A stretch of DNA of 64,000 bases from Myoxocephalus aenaeus (GCA_038501785.1 JBAMJR010000087.1:646501-710500), one strand, 5' to 3'. Shown: positions 20,259-31,545, numbered from the stretch's first letter. The notes: generated by a model from the letters alone, not told the origin. A program made the numbers and translations.

Positions 20259-21596
20259 CAGTGGTGTATAAAGTACCCAAAAGCCGTACTTGAGTAAAAG
20301 TAAAGATACCTTACTGGAAAATTACTCCAGTAAAAGTAAAAGTCACCTATTAAAATACTACTTGAGTAAAAGTCTTAAAGTATCTGATATTTTCTGTACT
20401 TAAGTATCAAAAGTATTTTTCTGATATAAAATGTACTTAAGTATTGAAAGTAAAAGTACAAGTACATGCTTTTAATAAAAAAGCAAAGGGTCAGAATTTT
20501 GAGAATTATGAAGTTTATTCTTTTAAGTGCTGTGGTCACCGTGACCAAGGACAAGGAGTTGTGTTGATACAATAACTGGGTTGGCTGGGATCCATCCATA
20601 TATAGTATGTTCAACATAATATATTGTACCTAAGTATACTTTTGCATCTACTATGAACGTATCATCATAATTCTCCAAAAAGCAATATGACACTATGAAG
20701 GAGTTGTAACAGTGTGGTTATAAGTATGCTCATTCCGCCCGCCGTGGGTCTCTTGGTACCGGTCTGTGGGTCTCTTGGTACCGGTCTGTGGGTCTCTTGG
20801 TACCGGTCTGTGGGGCTCTTGGTACCGGTCTGTGGGTCTCTTGGTACCGGGCCACAGAAAGAATGAATGAAACATTTCAATTAAATTAAAAAAAATCAAG
20901 GCCGGAAAGATGTTTTATTGTGAAAAATGACCGCATACATCCGTCTGTGGTAACCTCAGACGGAATCTCTTGACACATGTCAAGATGTTACGTTACTCTA
21001 AAAATGAAACGTAAGTCTGTTACAACTCTGTCGGTGATCTGGAAACCAAGGCAGAGTATCCTGAGATCGCCAAAAAGCATGAGAACCTGCTTCCATTTCA
21101 ACATCCTGTCTTTGTGCAGCGCGTTATAAGTTAAGCAGTAGACTGGACTAAAGGTTTAGTTAGGAGTAGACTGGACATAACGAACACACGTTGGGTGTCG
21201 TTGTCTCCCGTCTTTCCGAGGTCGGACCCGGTCTGTGAAAATATTGTCTTCACGTAACCGGTCTGTGACGCATAAAGGTTTGGGAGCGCTGGACTAGAGG
21301 ATGTAGAGGGATAATGCAAAACATTGTGATTCGCAAAACCTGCTTCGTGGAGTCTGTGTTCCACCACAGTCCCCGATGTTTTTTTTTTTTTCTAAAGATA
21401 GATTTGATTTTGTAGCGAGTAACGAAGGTTTCAGGAGAAATGTATCGGAGTAAAAGTATCATTTTTCTTTGCAAAATGTAGTGAAGTAAAAGTAAAAGTA
21501 AACAGAAATATAAATAGTAAAGTAGAGTACAGATATCCCCAAAAACTACTTAAGTACAGTAACGAAGTATTTCTACTTCGTTACTATACACCACTG
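20259..21596. mobile_element. hAT-type element nested in the fold-back element
   Basis: Termini CAGTGGTGTATAAAGTAC (20259) and CTATACACCACTG (ending 21596). The 8-bp duplication TATTTATG is at 20251-20258 and 21597-21604. Sub-terminal ACTTGAGTAAAAGTA motifs repeat at both ends, as in many fish hAT elements. The interior has a 21-23-bp minisatellite and no transposase. A block at 20910-20990 recurs inverted at 63310-63400. Confidence 0.85.
20745..20850. repeat. Minisatellite, ~22-bp unit, about 5 copies
   Basis: Units of GGGTCTCTTGGTACCGGTCT plus two bases, with one unit having GGGGCTC. It lies inside the hAT element. The repeated reading frames on the opposite strand are artefacts. Confidence 0.9.
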
Positions 21597-21689
21597 TATT
21601 TATGTGTCCTTGTATGCAAATGAGCTGGGCGGTCTGAACCTCTGTCTAAAGCATGATTGGTCACAGGAGTGTGATGCTCCTGCTATGTT

Positions 21690-22904
21690 GTGCTCTACTA
21701 CTTCTGCCTTCACATGTTGTTGAAGTTGGCAAGCTCAGCTAACCGTTAGCAGAAGTCCGGATTTTCAATGCCCTGTCCGGCGTCCGGCGCAGCATCAAGC
21801 CGGACGCGTATTTGTCCTCCTTTTTGCAGACCTGCAAACTTGTCACCTTACGGCGAAATTCGCCGTTTTGAAATCAAAATATGTGAACTGGCCGGCCAGC
21901 GTTTCTGAGATTGGAGTGGTCGTGATCTTCATAATAGAAGATCTTTGATGAGTCTTGGCCAATCAGCGTTAAGATGTCTCCAGCAGCCGTTTCTCAATAC
22001 GCTTCTTCTCTGTACTTGATGAGGAAACTCACAACTGAAAGTTGACGTTCTCTGAATACTACTGTTGTTGAGTCACAACATGTACTTTTAGGATGTTTTC
22101 AGGAGAGAAGTTAGTTGTTTAAGCATCAAATCTGTGATCGGTTATTCAAGAATCAGCCGACTTAAAAAGATACGCCGACGGTTTGAGTTCCTGCTGAGGG
22201 ACCGTGAGCTCCGCAGCACCGGGCCGTCAGCGCTCTGCTGCCCGATGAGAGCAGCCTGATCCCGGCAGGACTTTTAGAAATGATCCGCTGGCTCGCTGAA
22301 ATTTCTCCGTAGCGGTTAAACATGAGATATAATTCGGTTTTGAGGGTCTAACGAGCAATCTTTATTAGTTTATTATTTATTCACAGTAACGTTACATCAG
22401 TTTGACGGAGGGAAAGGTTAAGATTCATAACTTAATGTTTTAATTTAACTTTTACTTTGAACTACAGCGGTGTTTTATTACTTTTTACCGAATTGATTGC
22501 AATTATATACAAATATATAAGTATATATATATATATATATATAACAATACATAAAAAGTACATATTAATTCATTGTTAATTACAATTATTAATTACATAT
22601 TAATAATATATTACATATATATAAGATATATATATATTACATATACAAAAATAAAAATACATATTAATTAGTTGATAAAGCAGGGTATGCTCCAATGAGA
22701 TAAATTACAGTAAAAAGGGCTCACATCTCTCTTCACACTTAATAAAATCAAACTGCACCCCTCCTATGCAATTATTCACAGCCTCACAAAATACCGCATA
22801 GTGTCCTCCTTTTTGGTGTTATGGATATGGTCACCCTAGCCTAGACAGCTTTTTGACTTCATCTACAGGGGCCATGTGAAGGGATCTGTTGCTTCTGTCT
22901 GGCT
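21690..22904. other. Loop of the fold-back element
   Basis: Contains old TE-like pieces (for example TCCTCCTTTTTGCAGACCTGC near 21817 and TCCTCCTTTTTGGTGTTATGG near 22803) and AT-rich sequence with TA runs at 22520-22640. No coding region is supported. Confidence 0.4.
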
Positions 22905-23393
22905 CCCCTACTGACCAATCCTGTTTAACAATGAGGTTCGGACCGGACCGCCCAGCTCATTTGCATACAAGGACACAGAAATACAGAAATAAATAAATGA
23001 AGAAATACGTGTGGACACATAAATACAGGCATAAATAAATGAAGAAATACAGAAATGTAGAAATAGATTTATTTAATGATGTCCTGTTTAGGTATAACTT
23101 ATATTGATATATTACTGTATTTATTTATACATTTATTTAAGCATTTATTCCTGTATGTATTTATTTATTTATACATTTAATTATTTATACATTTATTTAT
23201 TTATATATTACTGTATTTATTTATACATTTATTTAAGCATTTATTCCTCTATTTATTTATACATTTAATTATTTATACATTTATTTAAACATTTATTTAT
23301 TTATTCCTGTATTTATTTATACATTTATTTATTTATTCCTGTATTTATTCCTGCATTTATTTATTTATAATTAAGTCATACGGTCCTCCATAC

Positions 23394-23565
23394 TTAACTA
23401 CGTAGTTAGTGAAAGTGGAGTCGGATTCTCTAAACACCACGGTTGTCTTTTCCTGACTCCTTCCCAGCTGTCCTTGACCCTGTGACGTTTTTACAGAGGT
23501 CAATTGGTTAGGAATAGACGTTAGGAGGAAATGTTTTGATTATTAAACTGCAACCTTTTGTCTCC
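23394..23565 (+). promoter_or_regulatory. Proximal promoter region of gene B
   Basis: Inverted copy at 61945-62130 before B' and a third copy at 45680-46500 (split by a MITE). Shared elements: CTACGTAGTTAGTGAAAG, GAGTCGGATTCTCTAAACAC, GTTGTCTTTTCCTGACTCC, CTTGACCCTGTGACGTTTTTACAGAGGTCA and AGGAGGAAATGTTTT. It ends TTTGTCTCCATG, the exon-1 start. Conservation between copies supports a function, but no TATA box is visible. Confidence 0.5.
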
Positions 23566-23755
23566 ATGTCTAATGTAGAAATGTTGAGACTGTTGGTGAA
23601 GCAGCGACTCCACACGTCTTCTGAAGAGACTTTGGGGCTGATTGACAGATTCACAGCAGATTATGAGGAGGAAGTTTCTCGTTTAAGAGAAAATGAGCGA
23701 CGACACAAACTACTGGAGGATGTTTTCAATCCTCGAGTTCAGCTCCACAGATCAG
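23566..23755 (+). CDS. C2H2 zinc-finger gene B, exon 1
   Basis: ATG at 23566 starts 63 codons plus one nucleotide, ending at CACAGATCAG/GTTTGTG. It encodes MSNVEMLRLLVKQRLHTSSE, ETLGLIDRFTADYEEEVSRL, RENERRHKLLEDVFNPRVQL and HRS: a Leu/Glu-rich, probably helical N-terminal domain. Phase 1 fits the finger exon at 27209 (S-D-L-Q-L-L-L-E-I across the junction). The start is chosen because all four copies of this exon in the window, including the orphan and B', begin with MS(N/K)xEMLRLLV. The nucleotide identity to B' exon 1 is very high. Confidence 0.85.
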
Positions 23756-23930
23756 GTTTGTGCTTTTTTATTATTATTCCCAATCTTCATGATCGTTTTA
23801 AGTTTTGGGACGGCCCTCAATATGGTAGCGCAGAACCACTTACGGTTCAAGTGACGAAATGTGTTGTATAAATAAGCTTCTATATCAACCAGACAATATA
23901 TGGTTTTAGATCAAACCTGAGACTAAAAGC
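23756..23930 (+). other. Start of intron 1 of gene B
   Basis: Contains TTTTTTATTATTATTCCCAATCTTC and the TGTGTTGTATAAATAAGC block common to all zinc-finger units. The reading frame continues 38 codons past the donor but encodes nothing recognisable. Confidence 0.6.
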
Positions 23931-24450
23931 TGAGACTAATAGCAGGAAACAGGAGGCAGGAGGCATTACTGGCTCCAGACAGCCACGATCCATGGAAACC
24001 TGTGAGGCGAGAAAGCACAGAGGCTCTGGGAAGAAGTAGAGTTAATAATGTGCATTGAAGAGACATGAATTCATCCAGAAGGAGGGAGAGAAGAGGAGAG
24101 AGGAGCTCAGTGTATCCTCAGATGTACCCCAGCAGGTGAAACCTGAGCCAGCCCTAACTAAAGCGCGTTCAAATAGGAAAGTCTATTCTTAAATGAGGTG
24201 ACTGTCTGACCCCCGGACTGAAAGTAGAAGCTGGTTCCACAGAAGAGGAGCTTGATAACTGAAGGCTCTGGCTCCATCCTACCTTTTTAAGACTCTAGGA
24301 ACCACAAGTAGCCCCGCATCCAGTGAGCGCAGCTCTCTATTGGGGAAATATGGTACTATAAGATCTCTAGTGGGGTAATATGGTACCATTAGCTCCTTAA
24401 GATATGATGGTGCATCACCAATTAAGGCTTTGTAGGTGAGGAGAAGGATT

Positions 24451-24675
24451 TTAAGTTTGATTCTTGATTTTTAAAGGGAGCCCGTGCAGAGCAGCTAATA
24501 CAGGAGTAATGTGATTTATTTTCTTAGTTTTTGTTAGTACACGAGCTGCAGCATTCTGGATCAACTGGAGAGCTCTGAGAGACTTATTAGAGCAGCCTGA
24601 TAATAAGGAATTGAAGTTGTCTAGTCTAGATTTAACGAATGCGTGAACCAATTCTTCTGCATCGCTTTGAGACAA
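24451..24675 (-). pseudogene. L2 RT fragment
   Basis: Minus strand: SQSDAEELVHAFVKSRLDN, NSLLSGCSNKSLRALQLIQNAA, ARVLTKTKKINHITPVLAAL and HGLPLKI, a conserved segment of fish L2 RT downstream of the palm. It is cut by frameshifts on both sides. Confidence 0.75.
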
Positions 24676-25065
24676 GATGTGTCTGATTTTTTTTTTAAAT
24701 GTTACGTCGGTGAAAAAAGGCAGTGCTTGAGATTTGTTTTACATGGGAGTTAAAGGACAAGTCCTGATCAAAGATAACTCAGAGATTCTTTACGGTGGTG
24801 CTGGATGCCATGGCAATGCCATCAAGAGAAACTATATCATCAGATAATTGATTTCTGAGTTGTTCAAGGCCGAGTAAATTAACTTCAGTTTTGTCTGAGT
24901 TTACCAACAGGAAGTTGTAGGTCATCCAAGTTCTCATGCCTTAAAGACATGCTTGAAGTTTAGCGAGCTGGTTGGTTTCATCTGGCTTGATTGATAGATA
25001 TAATTGGGTATTATCTGCATAACAATGAAAGTTTATGGAGTGTTTTCTGATAATATTGCCTAAAG

Positions 25066-26098
25066 CGCTAGTGTCAAACTTGAGGCCCGCCACGTCATTT
25101 TATGTGGCCCACGACGGCTTGAAAGCCATGAAATTGCGGAGGCGTTTTCAGTCGTTCGCGGACCCGTTTTCAGTCGGTCACGGGCCTTTGCATGGGCAAA
25201 ATAAATAAATCCTGTGCTTTTATTTTGAAGGGAATCTTTAATGCAGCAGAGTGCCGTTTATTAAATTCCTGTCATATTCATGTAATGTGCTGTAACTCTG
25301 TTACGTTGTTCATTCTGGTCACATGACATCTATTGCTTCTGTCCATCCGGGGAGAGGGATCCTCCTCTGTTGCTCTCCTGAAGGCATCTTCCTTTTTTCC
25401 ATGTGAAAGGGTTTTTACTATCTTTATTTGGGGAGTTTTTCCTGATCTGATGTGAGGCCCCGGGATAGGGATGTTATGTGTCCAGATTGCACATTTTAAT
25501 TTGTGATTTTGGGCTATATAAAATAAACTGAATTGAATATTCACACACTCCTCAATGCTGCGTTCACAACACACTTTACTTGCGTGAGTTCACACAAGGG
25601 ACTATTTGTGGTAGTTCGCTTCATTCCCAACCTTTTTTTTTAATGTTATGTTAAAAAAAAGGCTGAAGTTATAAAATTATTATGTGTGTTGTATTACCTT
25701 GTGTCCTTAAGATGGGTTTTTAATTGAGTGTAAAAGGGACTATTTCTGTGTTTGGCATACTGTGATATGCTGAACTATCTCAGGTTCAAACGGCACCATG
25801 TTTTCATTAAATCAAATTGAGAAGTTGAAATTGTTCCTTGCTTTGGATCTCGGTGGGTCATTCAGGGGTGATGGTGAGTCCTGCAGCCAGACCAGTTGAA
25901 CCACTGCCCCAGACCACATGCATGTTCTTATTAGAGTTATGTTATGTTAACTGTGACAAAAAAGCTTTGAAAAACAGCTGATCCACTGAAAGCGCAGGTA
26001 GAAAATCCACAGTCCGCCACTGTACAGTTACAACCGGCCCTTTGAGGGCGATCATGATGCTGATGTGGCCCGGGGTGGAAATTAGTTTGACACCCCTG
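25066..26098. mobile_element. hAT-type (Charlie-like) element nested in L2
   Basis: TSD GCCTAAAG at 25058-25065 and 26099-26106. The right terminus is AGTTTGACACCCCTG; the left is a mutated GCTAGTGTCAAACT. The copy in B' (58905-59485, TSD CTTTAGGC on that strand) is 450 bp shorter because this copy holds a further insert, including an L2 tail. Confidence 0.8.
25270..25700 (+). mobile_element. L2 tail and other TE sequence inserted in the nested hAT
   Basis: Absent from the B' copy. 25310-25548 is an L2 3' end on the plus strand (GGGTTTTTACTATC, CTGATCTGATGTGAGG, AATAAACTGAATTG), followed by ~150 bases of unknown sequence with an A/T-rich middle. It entered after the B/B' duplication. Confidence 0.6.
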
Positions 26099-26330
26099 GC
26101 CTAAAGGAAGCATATAAGGTGAATACAATTGGTTCAAGCACAGAACCTTGTGGAACTCTGTGACTAACGTTGGTGTTCATCGAGGCTTCATTGTTTACAT
26201 AAACAAACTGCGATCGATCTGATAAACAGGACTTAAACCAGCTTAGTGCGGTGCCTTTAATGCCAATCGACTGATCTGGTCTCTGTAATAGGTCAATGGT
26301 GTCGACTGCAGCACTAAGGTCTAACAAGAC
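26082..26330 (-). pseudogene. L2 RT palm fragment
   Basis: Minus strand LDLSAAVDTIDLLQ (RT block A with the catalytic-type Asp), GTALSWFKSCLSDRSQFVYV and HRVPQGSVLEP. The counterpart is 58676-58904. Both copies share the same deviations (RVPQGSVLEP), as expected of a duplicated dead element. Confidence 0.75.
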
Positions 26331-26500
26331 AAGTACAAAGATGAGTCATTTATCTGATGCAACTAGAAGGTCATTAGTAATTGTCACCAGTGCTGTCTTT
26401 GTGCTATGGTGCTTTCTAAAGCGGCAGCAGCAGGTGTTGACAAAAAAACTGCGGTCAAGTCCGTTTTCAGCTGCCTTTAAAGAATAAACAGAAAGTCACA

Positions 26501-26580
26501 GAAACAGTGTCATCCTGTTAGATCCGATTTTTAGGCTACTTGTGGTTTGCAGTCCTCATTTGGATTTATTCACGAGTTTG

Positions 26581-26626
<46 letters not shown>

Positions 26627-27208
26627 CATAGACATGTCTGTATCTGCTTTGTATGCTATCCTTTATTCTTTGTATGTCTGCCTGTGAAACACTTTGCTCC
26701 TCGCTTTTGAAATGTTATTCATGAATAAGCTTTATTATTAGGTCGTCGCTGAAAGTCGGACACAAATCTATTTCAATTAATTTTTTGTTGCCCAAAATCA
26801 CAAATTACAAATTTTCCTCAGACTGCTTTAAAATCCGTACACATACAACATCCTCTTTCTGACCTCACATCAGAACAGGAAATCCCTTTAAATACTTACT
26901 GATCTTTAATGTGTTAATATCATCACTATCAAACTAAACATTAGTATCGTTGTATGAAGTGTGTGGGACATCCGCCTACCTTGTTTAAAAGCAATCTTTT
27001 ACATTAAACATTCCATATTTATTCCAGCACCCTTTGCACTCGGCATGACTGTCCTGATGTTTACAAATGTTATTGTTTTGTATTATGTTTTTCTGTGTTG
27101 TACATGAAGAGAAACAAATATACATTTAGTCGAACTTCTTGAATGTCTCCACTAATGAAAGCTGATATCAGTCTGAAGTCACCTTTGTCCATAATGTGTT
27201 AGCTGCAG
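26501..27208 (+). other. 3' part of intron 1 of gene B
   Basis: Shared with 56936-57660 (inverted). It contains a TA microsatellite (26584-26623; about 12 bases in B') and a short piece of L2 tail-like sequence (CCCAAAATCACAAATTACAAATTTTCC). It ends with the acceptor TTAGCTGCAG. Confidence 0.6.
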
Positions 27209-28953
27209 ATCTCCAGCTGCTGTTGGAAATTAAAGCAGAAGTCCCCCCTGAGTGCCTGGACCTGAACCAGGAGGAGCCGGAGCCCCGCCACATAAAAGAG
27301 GAAGAGGAGGATCTCTGGACCCGTCTAGAGGGAGGGCAGCTTAATGTGCTGGTGGAGGCCGATATCACTAAGTTCCTAGTCACTGCTGTTACTGTGAAGA
27401 GTGAAAATGACAAACCTCAGTCCTCACAGCTTCATCAAAGCCAGACGGAGGACAACAGAGAGGCGGAGCCTCCAGCCGGCAGGTCAGCTATACCGATAAA
27501 AACAGGAACTGATGGAGAGAACTGTGGGGGATCAGGACCAGCCAGAACCCTAAATCCACATCATCATTCACATCCAAATGCTGATGATGTAAAGGCTTCA
27601 GAATCTTCTGAGACTGAAGTCAGGTATGGTGTTTGGCAAGAACCTTTGTCAGTTTCTGGACCTGAAAGTGAAGCCAGGGAAAATATTTGGAAGGAGAACA
27701 GGGCACCTGAGTTTGCTGCACATGCCCTAAAATATAAGGAAGCCTTTGTAAGTCATTTGAGATGTAATGCTTTCAACAAATCCTTCAGCTTCTTCAAGTG
27801 TAGTAAACGGTTTTCCTACAAGGGGTTTCTGCAGAGACACATGATGTGTCATTTTGGAAAAATGTCCTCCAGCTGTTTGGTTAGAAAGAAATGTTTTAGA
27901 GTGAAGCAAAAGAACGAATCACAGTCAAGAGTTCTCACCAGAGAGAAAACATTCAGTTGTGATGTTTGTGGTAAAAGATTTACATCACAGGGAAGTCTGA
28001 AGGAACACATGAGAGTCCACACAGGAAAGAAACCATTCAGTTGTGATGTTTGTGGGAAACGTTTGACAAGAAAGGGAAGTCTGAAGCAACACATGAGAGT
28101 CCACACAGAAAAGAAACCGATCAGTTGTGATGTTTGTGGGAAACGTTTGACAAGAAAGGGAAGTCTGAAGGAACACATGAGAGTCCACACAGGAGAGAAA
28201 CCATTCAGTTGTGATGTTTGTGGGAAAAGTTGGACAAGAAAGGCAAATCTGACGCAACACATGAGAGTCCACACAGGAAAGAAACCATTCAGTTGTGATG
28301 TTTGTGGGAAAAGTTGGACAAGAAAGGCAAATCTGACGCAACACATGAAAGTCCACACAGGAGAGAAACTATTCAGTTGTGATGTTTGTGGGAATAGATT
28401 TACAAAACAGGGAACGCTGAAGAAACACATGAGAGTCCACACAGGAGAGAAACCATTTGGTTGTGATCTTTGTGGGAATAGATTTACAGAACAGGGAACT
28501 CTGAAGAAACACATGAGAGTCCACACAGGAGATAAACCATTTGGTTGTGATGTTTGTGGGAATAGATTTACAGAACAGGGAAATCTGAAGCAACACATGA
28601 GAGTCCACACAGGAGAGAAACCATTCTGTTGTGATGTTTGCGGGGAAAGATTTACACAACAGGGAACTCTGAAGAAACACGTTAGAGTCCACACAGGAGA
28701 TAAACCATTTGGTTGTGATGTTTGTGGGAATAGATTTACAGAACAGGGAAATATGAAGCAACACATGAGAGTCCACACAGGAGAGAAACCATTCTGTTGT
28801 GATGTTTGCGGGGAAAGATTTACACAACAGGGAAGTCTGAAGAAACACATTAGAATCCACACAGGAGACAAACCATTTGGTTGTAATGTTTGTGGGAATA
28901 GATTTACAGGACAGGGAAATCTAAAGAAACACATGAGAGTCCATGTAACATAG
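27209..28953 (+). CDS. C2H2 zinc-finger gene B, finger exon
   Basis: Last exon of gene B; with exon 1 it gives a protein of about 645 residues, presumably a nuclear sequence-specific DNA-binding protein. Residues ~1-185 of this exon are an acidic linker with EVPPECLDLNQEEPEPRHIK, EEEEDLWTRLEGGQLNVL, EADITKF, VTAVTVKSEND and EAEPPAGRS. A degenerate finger follows (FKCSKRFSYKGFLQRHMMCH), then 12 regular C2H2 fingers with TGEKPF, TGKKPF or TGDKPF linkers. Fingers 8-9 and 10-11 are a duplicated two-finger block (GNRFTEQGN and GERFTQQG). Fingers 2-5 carry RKGS or RKAN helices. The protein ends HMRVHVT. No KRAB, SCAN or BTB domain is seen. Frames on the minus strand over the fingers are shadows of the repeats. 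Confidence 0.9.
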
Positions 28954-29121
28954 TTGAATAGGTGCATGTTAAATCCAGCTAAAATGGGAAACCTATGCCA
29001 CCTGCTGTACCGACGCTGCTGTACCGACGCAACGGACTCTGGGAAATCCTAAAAGTAACGGAGCATCCCTTTAGAAGGTAACGTGTCTGAATGAATGTCT
29101 GTGGAAAAGATAGTGTTAACT
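28954..29121 (+). other. Gene B immediate 3' flank
   Basis: Matches 55357-55532 (B') and 40240-40394 (C), inverted. A 14-base unit (GCTGTACCGACGC) is duplicated here only. There is no clear poly-A signal in this stretch. Confidence 0.5.
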
Positions 29122-29888
29122 TGTAGCGATTTGGTATCACTACACACTCACACAGTCCCTGTCACAGCCGCACCCACGTTACAGCCACACCCACGTTCTG
29201 AAACCAATGTGCGCTGTGCCCTTGCAGAACGGCGGTCAAAAGCGGAAATGCGGGGCGGCGCAAGAAAGGAGAGAGTACCCGGAGCGTACGTCTTCTTTGT
29301 TCGTCTTCTTTGTTTTCGATGTTTTAAGTGCGCTCGACAAAAGGTTCCACTGTCCAACGGCAAGGCAACGATGGCTGCCGCGTAAGCAGACTGTAACGTG
29401 ACGAGGAGTCGCGGACTAGGGAAGGCACGGACCGGACCTCCGGGTCTGGACCCTCCCGGATTATCTGACACGCTGACACTCGGGCACAAACCGTGAGGGA
29501 TCTTTTTTGGTTGACCAACTATTTTTCCTGTATGGGGTAAGCTAAGCTGAATTGCAAGGGGAAGCGAATGAGAGGGAAATTACGGGATGGAAACTTTGGG
29601 GTGATGGACTCAATGTGTGTATTGTGCCTGCAATGAACTGTAAATACACAAGCATTTATAAAGGACTGATATCTGTGTGGTTGTTAATTGTGACGAACAA
29701 TATTCCTGTGTAATGCTTGTGGGGATGTACCTTTTGAGGGTTCAGTGTGTGAGGGGGATTGTACTCTCTACTTGAGCCCTGTGTGCGGTTGACCAAACTA
29801 ATGACTACATATCGACTCACACCCTGAGGAAGATATTGTTAGGCACAGACCTAACTGGCACCCCAACTAAACCGGTCATACCATTACA
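29122..29888 (+). mobile_element. Solo LTR downstream of gene B
   Basis: TGTAGCGATTTGG… to …CATACCATTACA, bounded by the 4-bp duplication AACT (29118-29121, 29889-29892). Gene C has the empty site (GTTAACTAATTG read on its minus strand, about 40223-40234). B' has the same LTR, inverted, at 54884-55352 with AGTT duplications. This copy is enlarged by a 282-bp insert (29206-29487) and by a 19-bp duplication near 29170. No internal retroviral sequence is left, so it formed by LTR-LTR recombination. Confidence 0.85.
29206..29487. mobile_element. 282-bp GC-rich insert in the solo LTR, 5-bp TSD
   Basis: AAACC duplicates at 29201-29205 and 29488-29492. The B' LTR is continuous here (GAAACCGTGAGGG, complemented). 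The insert has GCGGGGCGGCGC and GGACCGGACCTCCGGG segments and no coding frame I recognise. The element type is unknown; it might be a short LTR or a MITE. Confidence 0.65.
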
Positions 29889-29892
29889 AACT

Positions 29893-31545
29893 AATTGTAA
29901 AAGTATGTAAGAGTTGAGCTGGCTTTATTTGTTTGGAAAGTTATTGTCTGAGAGTAGATTTGCCTTGTTTTCATTAAGTTAACTATTCGTTTTTTCATGT
30001 GTTTTATTGCTAGTAAGAATGTCAGCAGAGTAGCTAACACTAACGTGATGCCGTCTTTATAGACAGAGCACACGCTGTCCACAGGAGCTGACTGTTACAT
30101 GTGTCCTTTTGTCATAAATGCAGGTATGTTAAAGTATGTTGTTCTATTGTTGTGGTAATGTTTTAAACATGCATAAGTATTTTCTATAGTCTACATGTTT
30201 TTACTCGGGTACACAATTGTTATTATAAAATGTAAAATATGTTAAAATAAGGTAACAGTCCACGGTGTGAAATCTGTATATATATATATTTTGTATTTCT
30301 CCTCATGCCTTTTAAGAGAGAGACATTTTCTGTTCCATTTCATTTATTTGATTCACATGTTAAATCCACTATACGATCACTTTTTCACTGTACTAGTTTA
30401 TAAATGTAGGTAATTCTCAGAGTAACGGAGGATCCCTTTAGAAGTGAGAATGTCAGTATGTCCTTTTGTCATAAATGCAGAAACACAATAAACCTGCTGT
30501 TGCCACAAGCCTGCCCAGCTCCAGGAGATTAATTTGACCAGGAGACATCTGACAGAGGTTACATCCACACAGAAGATAATTAGTTTCTTCCAGTTGTGAA
30601 AGATTAATGATGGAAGTGTTTGTCTTTCTCTTGTGTTTATTAAAAAATATATGTAAATTATTGAAATGTAATTTGTTTGTAAATGACATTGAAGGGAAAG
30701 TGTTTTGAACAGCTGATTAATAAAACATGACCACATAACATGTGTCTGTGATGTAGGAAACTAAAAACAAACTAAAATATCTGTACCAATACACCTGTAC
30801 TTAAAATCCCCACCTAATGTTTTAAAATCTACTTAAAAAGAAACGTATGCAAGTTTACTTTGTATTCCGGAAACTTTGGTGACACTTTATTTTACAGATC
30901 CCATTGTATTGTATAATTATCTAGAAATAAGCTTCTATGTAACTGTAAACTCACAGGAAGGTTCTTGGTAAAGATATGATGGATAGTAGAGACAGTTTTT
31001 AACTGCCTTATCCAATTAGTGTCTAGTGTCACCTAGAAAGCCTTTATTTTATTTTTTACTATTGTCTACAAGCAAGCAAACAGTTTAACATATATATGAA
31101 TAATATCAATTCAATCCAAAATATTTTTTGTTTGATCTTCCATTAACACTGTCCTGATATTCTGTGTGGAAAAGAGCAAGATGGCCAATGTTCTGCTTTT
31201 CATACTTTGTGCTGACTGCTACATTTCTGGAGGTCAAAGAACAAAATGTACTTAACTATTTTGTTAAGGTTAAGGAGGAACTCGGGGTGAATATTGTGAT
31301 CATTTTACAAGCTGGTTTTGATTTAGTTTTGTTATGTTATTCCTGCTAACCTTACCGGCCATCTTTCGCATTATCATTTAGTTTTTATTTGATGAACATT
31401 TCTGCAAAAGTTTGGTTCATGAAAAATCGCCAAGTAATCGCTGCTAAGCCGTTACCGAGGTTTTGCACTCTTCTCCTGGAAAGCTGGGAGTGAACGGAGG
31501 GGTATATTATGTCATCTAAAACTTTACCACTAGATCCCTTTAAAT
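29893..31545 (+). other. Duplicated 3' flank of gene B
   Basis: It corresponds, inverted, to 53215-54879. In addition 29930-30700 is repeated, inverted, at 32313-32946 plus 40016-40230 (the flank of gene C, split by the retrovirus). It contains TATAAAGACGGCATCACG-type and GACAAAAGGACAC sequence. Frames of 60-110 codons on both strands differ between copies by stops, so they are not considered genes. Confidence 0.6.

Larger units (their letters stand above)
19931..23393. mobile_element. Large fold-back element with TAAA/TTTA-rich arms
   Basis: The left arm (19931-20258 continued at 21605-21690) and right arm (22905-23393) are inverted copies: ATGGAGGAC…GTCCTCCAT at the tips, arrays of AAATAAATAAATACAGGAAT, the AGTTATACCTAAACAGGACATC block, and AAATGAGCTGGGCGGTC at the inner end. 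The uninterrupted site is seen upstream of B' (62105-62130: CATCATAACTACGTAG, complemented), so the element entered the promoter region of gene B between CATAACT and TTAACTACG (approximate TSD TAACT). The loop (21690-22905) has no recognisable gene. Confidence 0.7.
23931..26500 (-). mobile_element. L2 LINE in intron 1 of gene B (minus strand)
   Basis: From right to left: RT start (26082-26330 with LDLSAAVDTIDLLQ and SWFKSCLSDRSQFVYV), a nested hAT (25066-26098), the RT middle (24780-25057), RT C-terminal region (24190-24675) and the minisatellite-bearing tail to ~23940. The same L2 with the same nested hAT lies in intron 1 of B' (58573-61500), so it was present before the B/B' duplication. 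Reading frames are interrupted, so it is inactive. Confidence 0.8.

Noticed and set aside
20665..20899. Repeat protein (RDPQTGTK-type)
   Set aside because: Translation of the ~22-bp minisatellite within a hAT element.
30398..30736. 112-codon minus-strand ORF in the flank of gene B, with copies at 32299 and 54120
   Set aside because: The copies differ in length through stops and frameshifts and the peptide has no domain, so it looks like duplicated non-coding flank.
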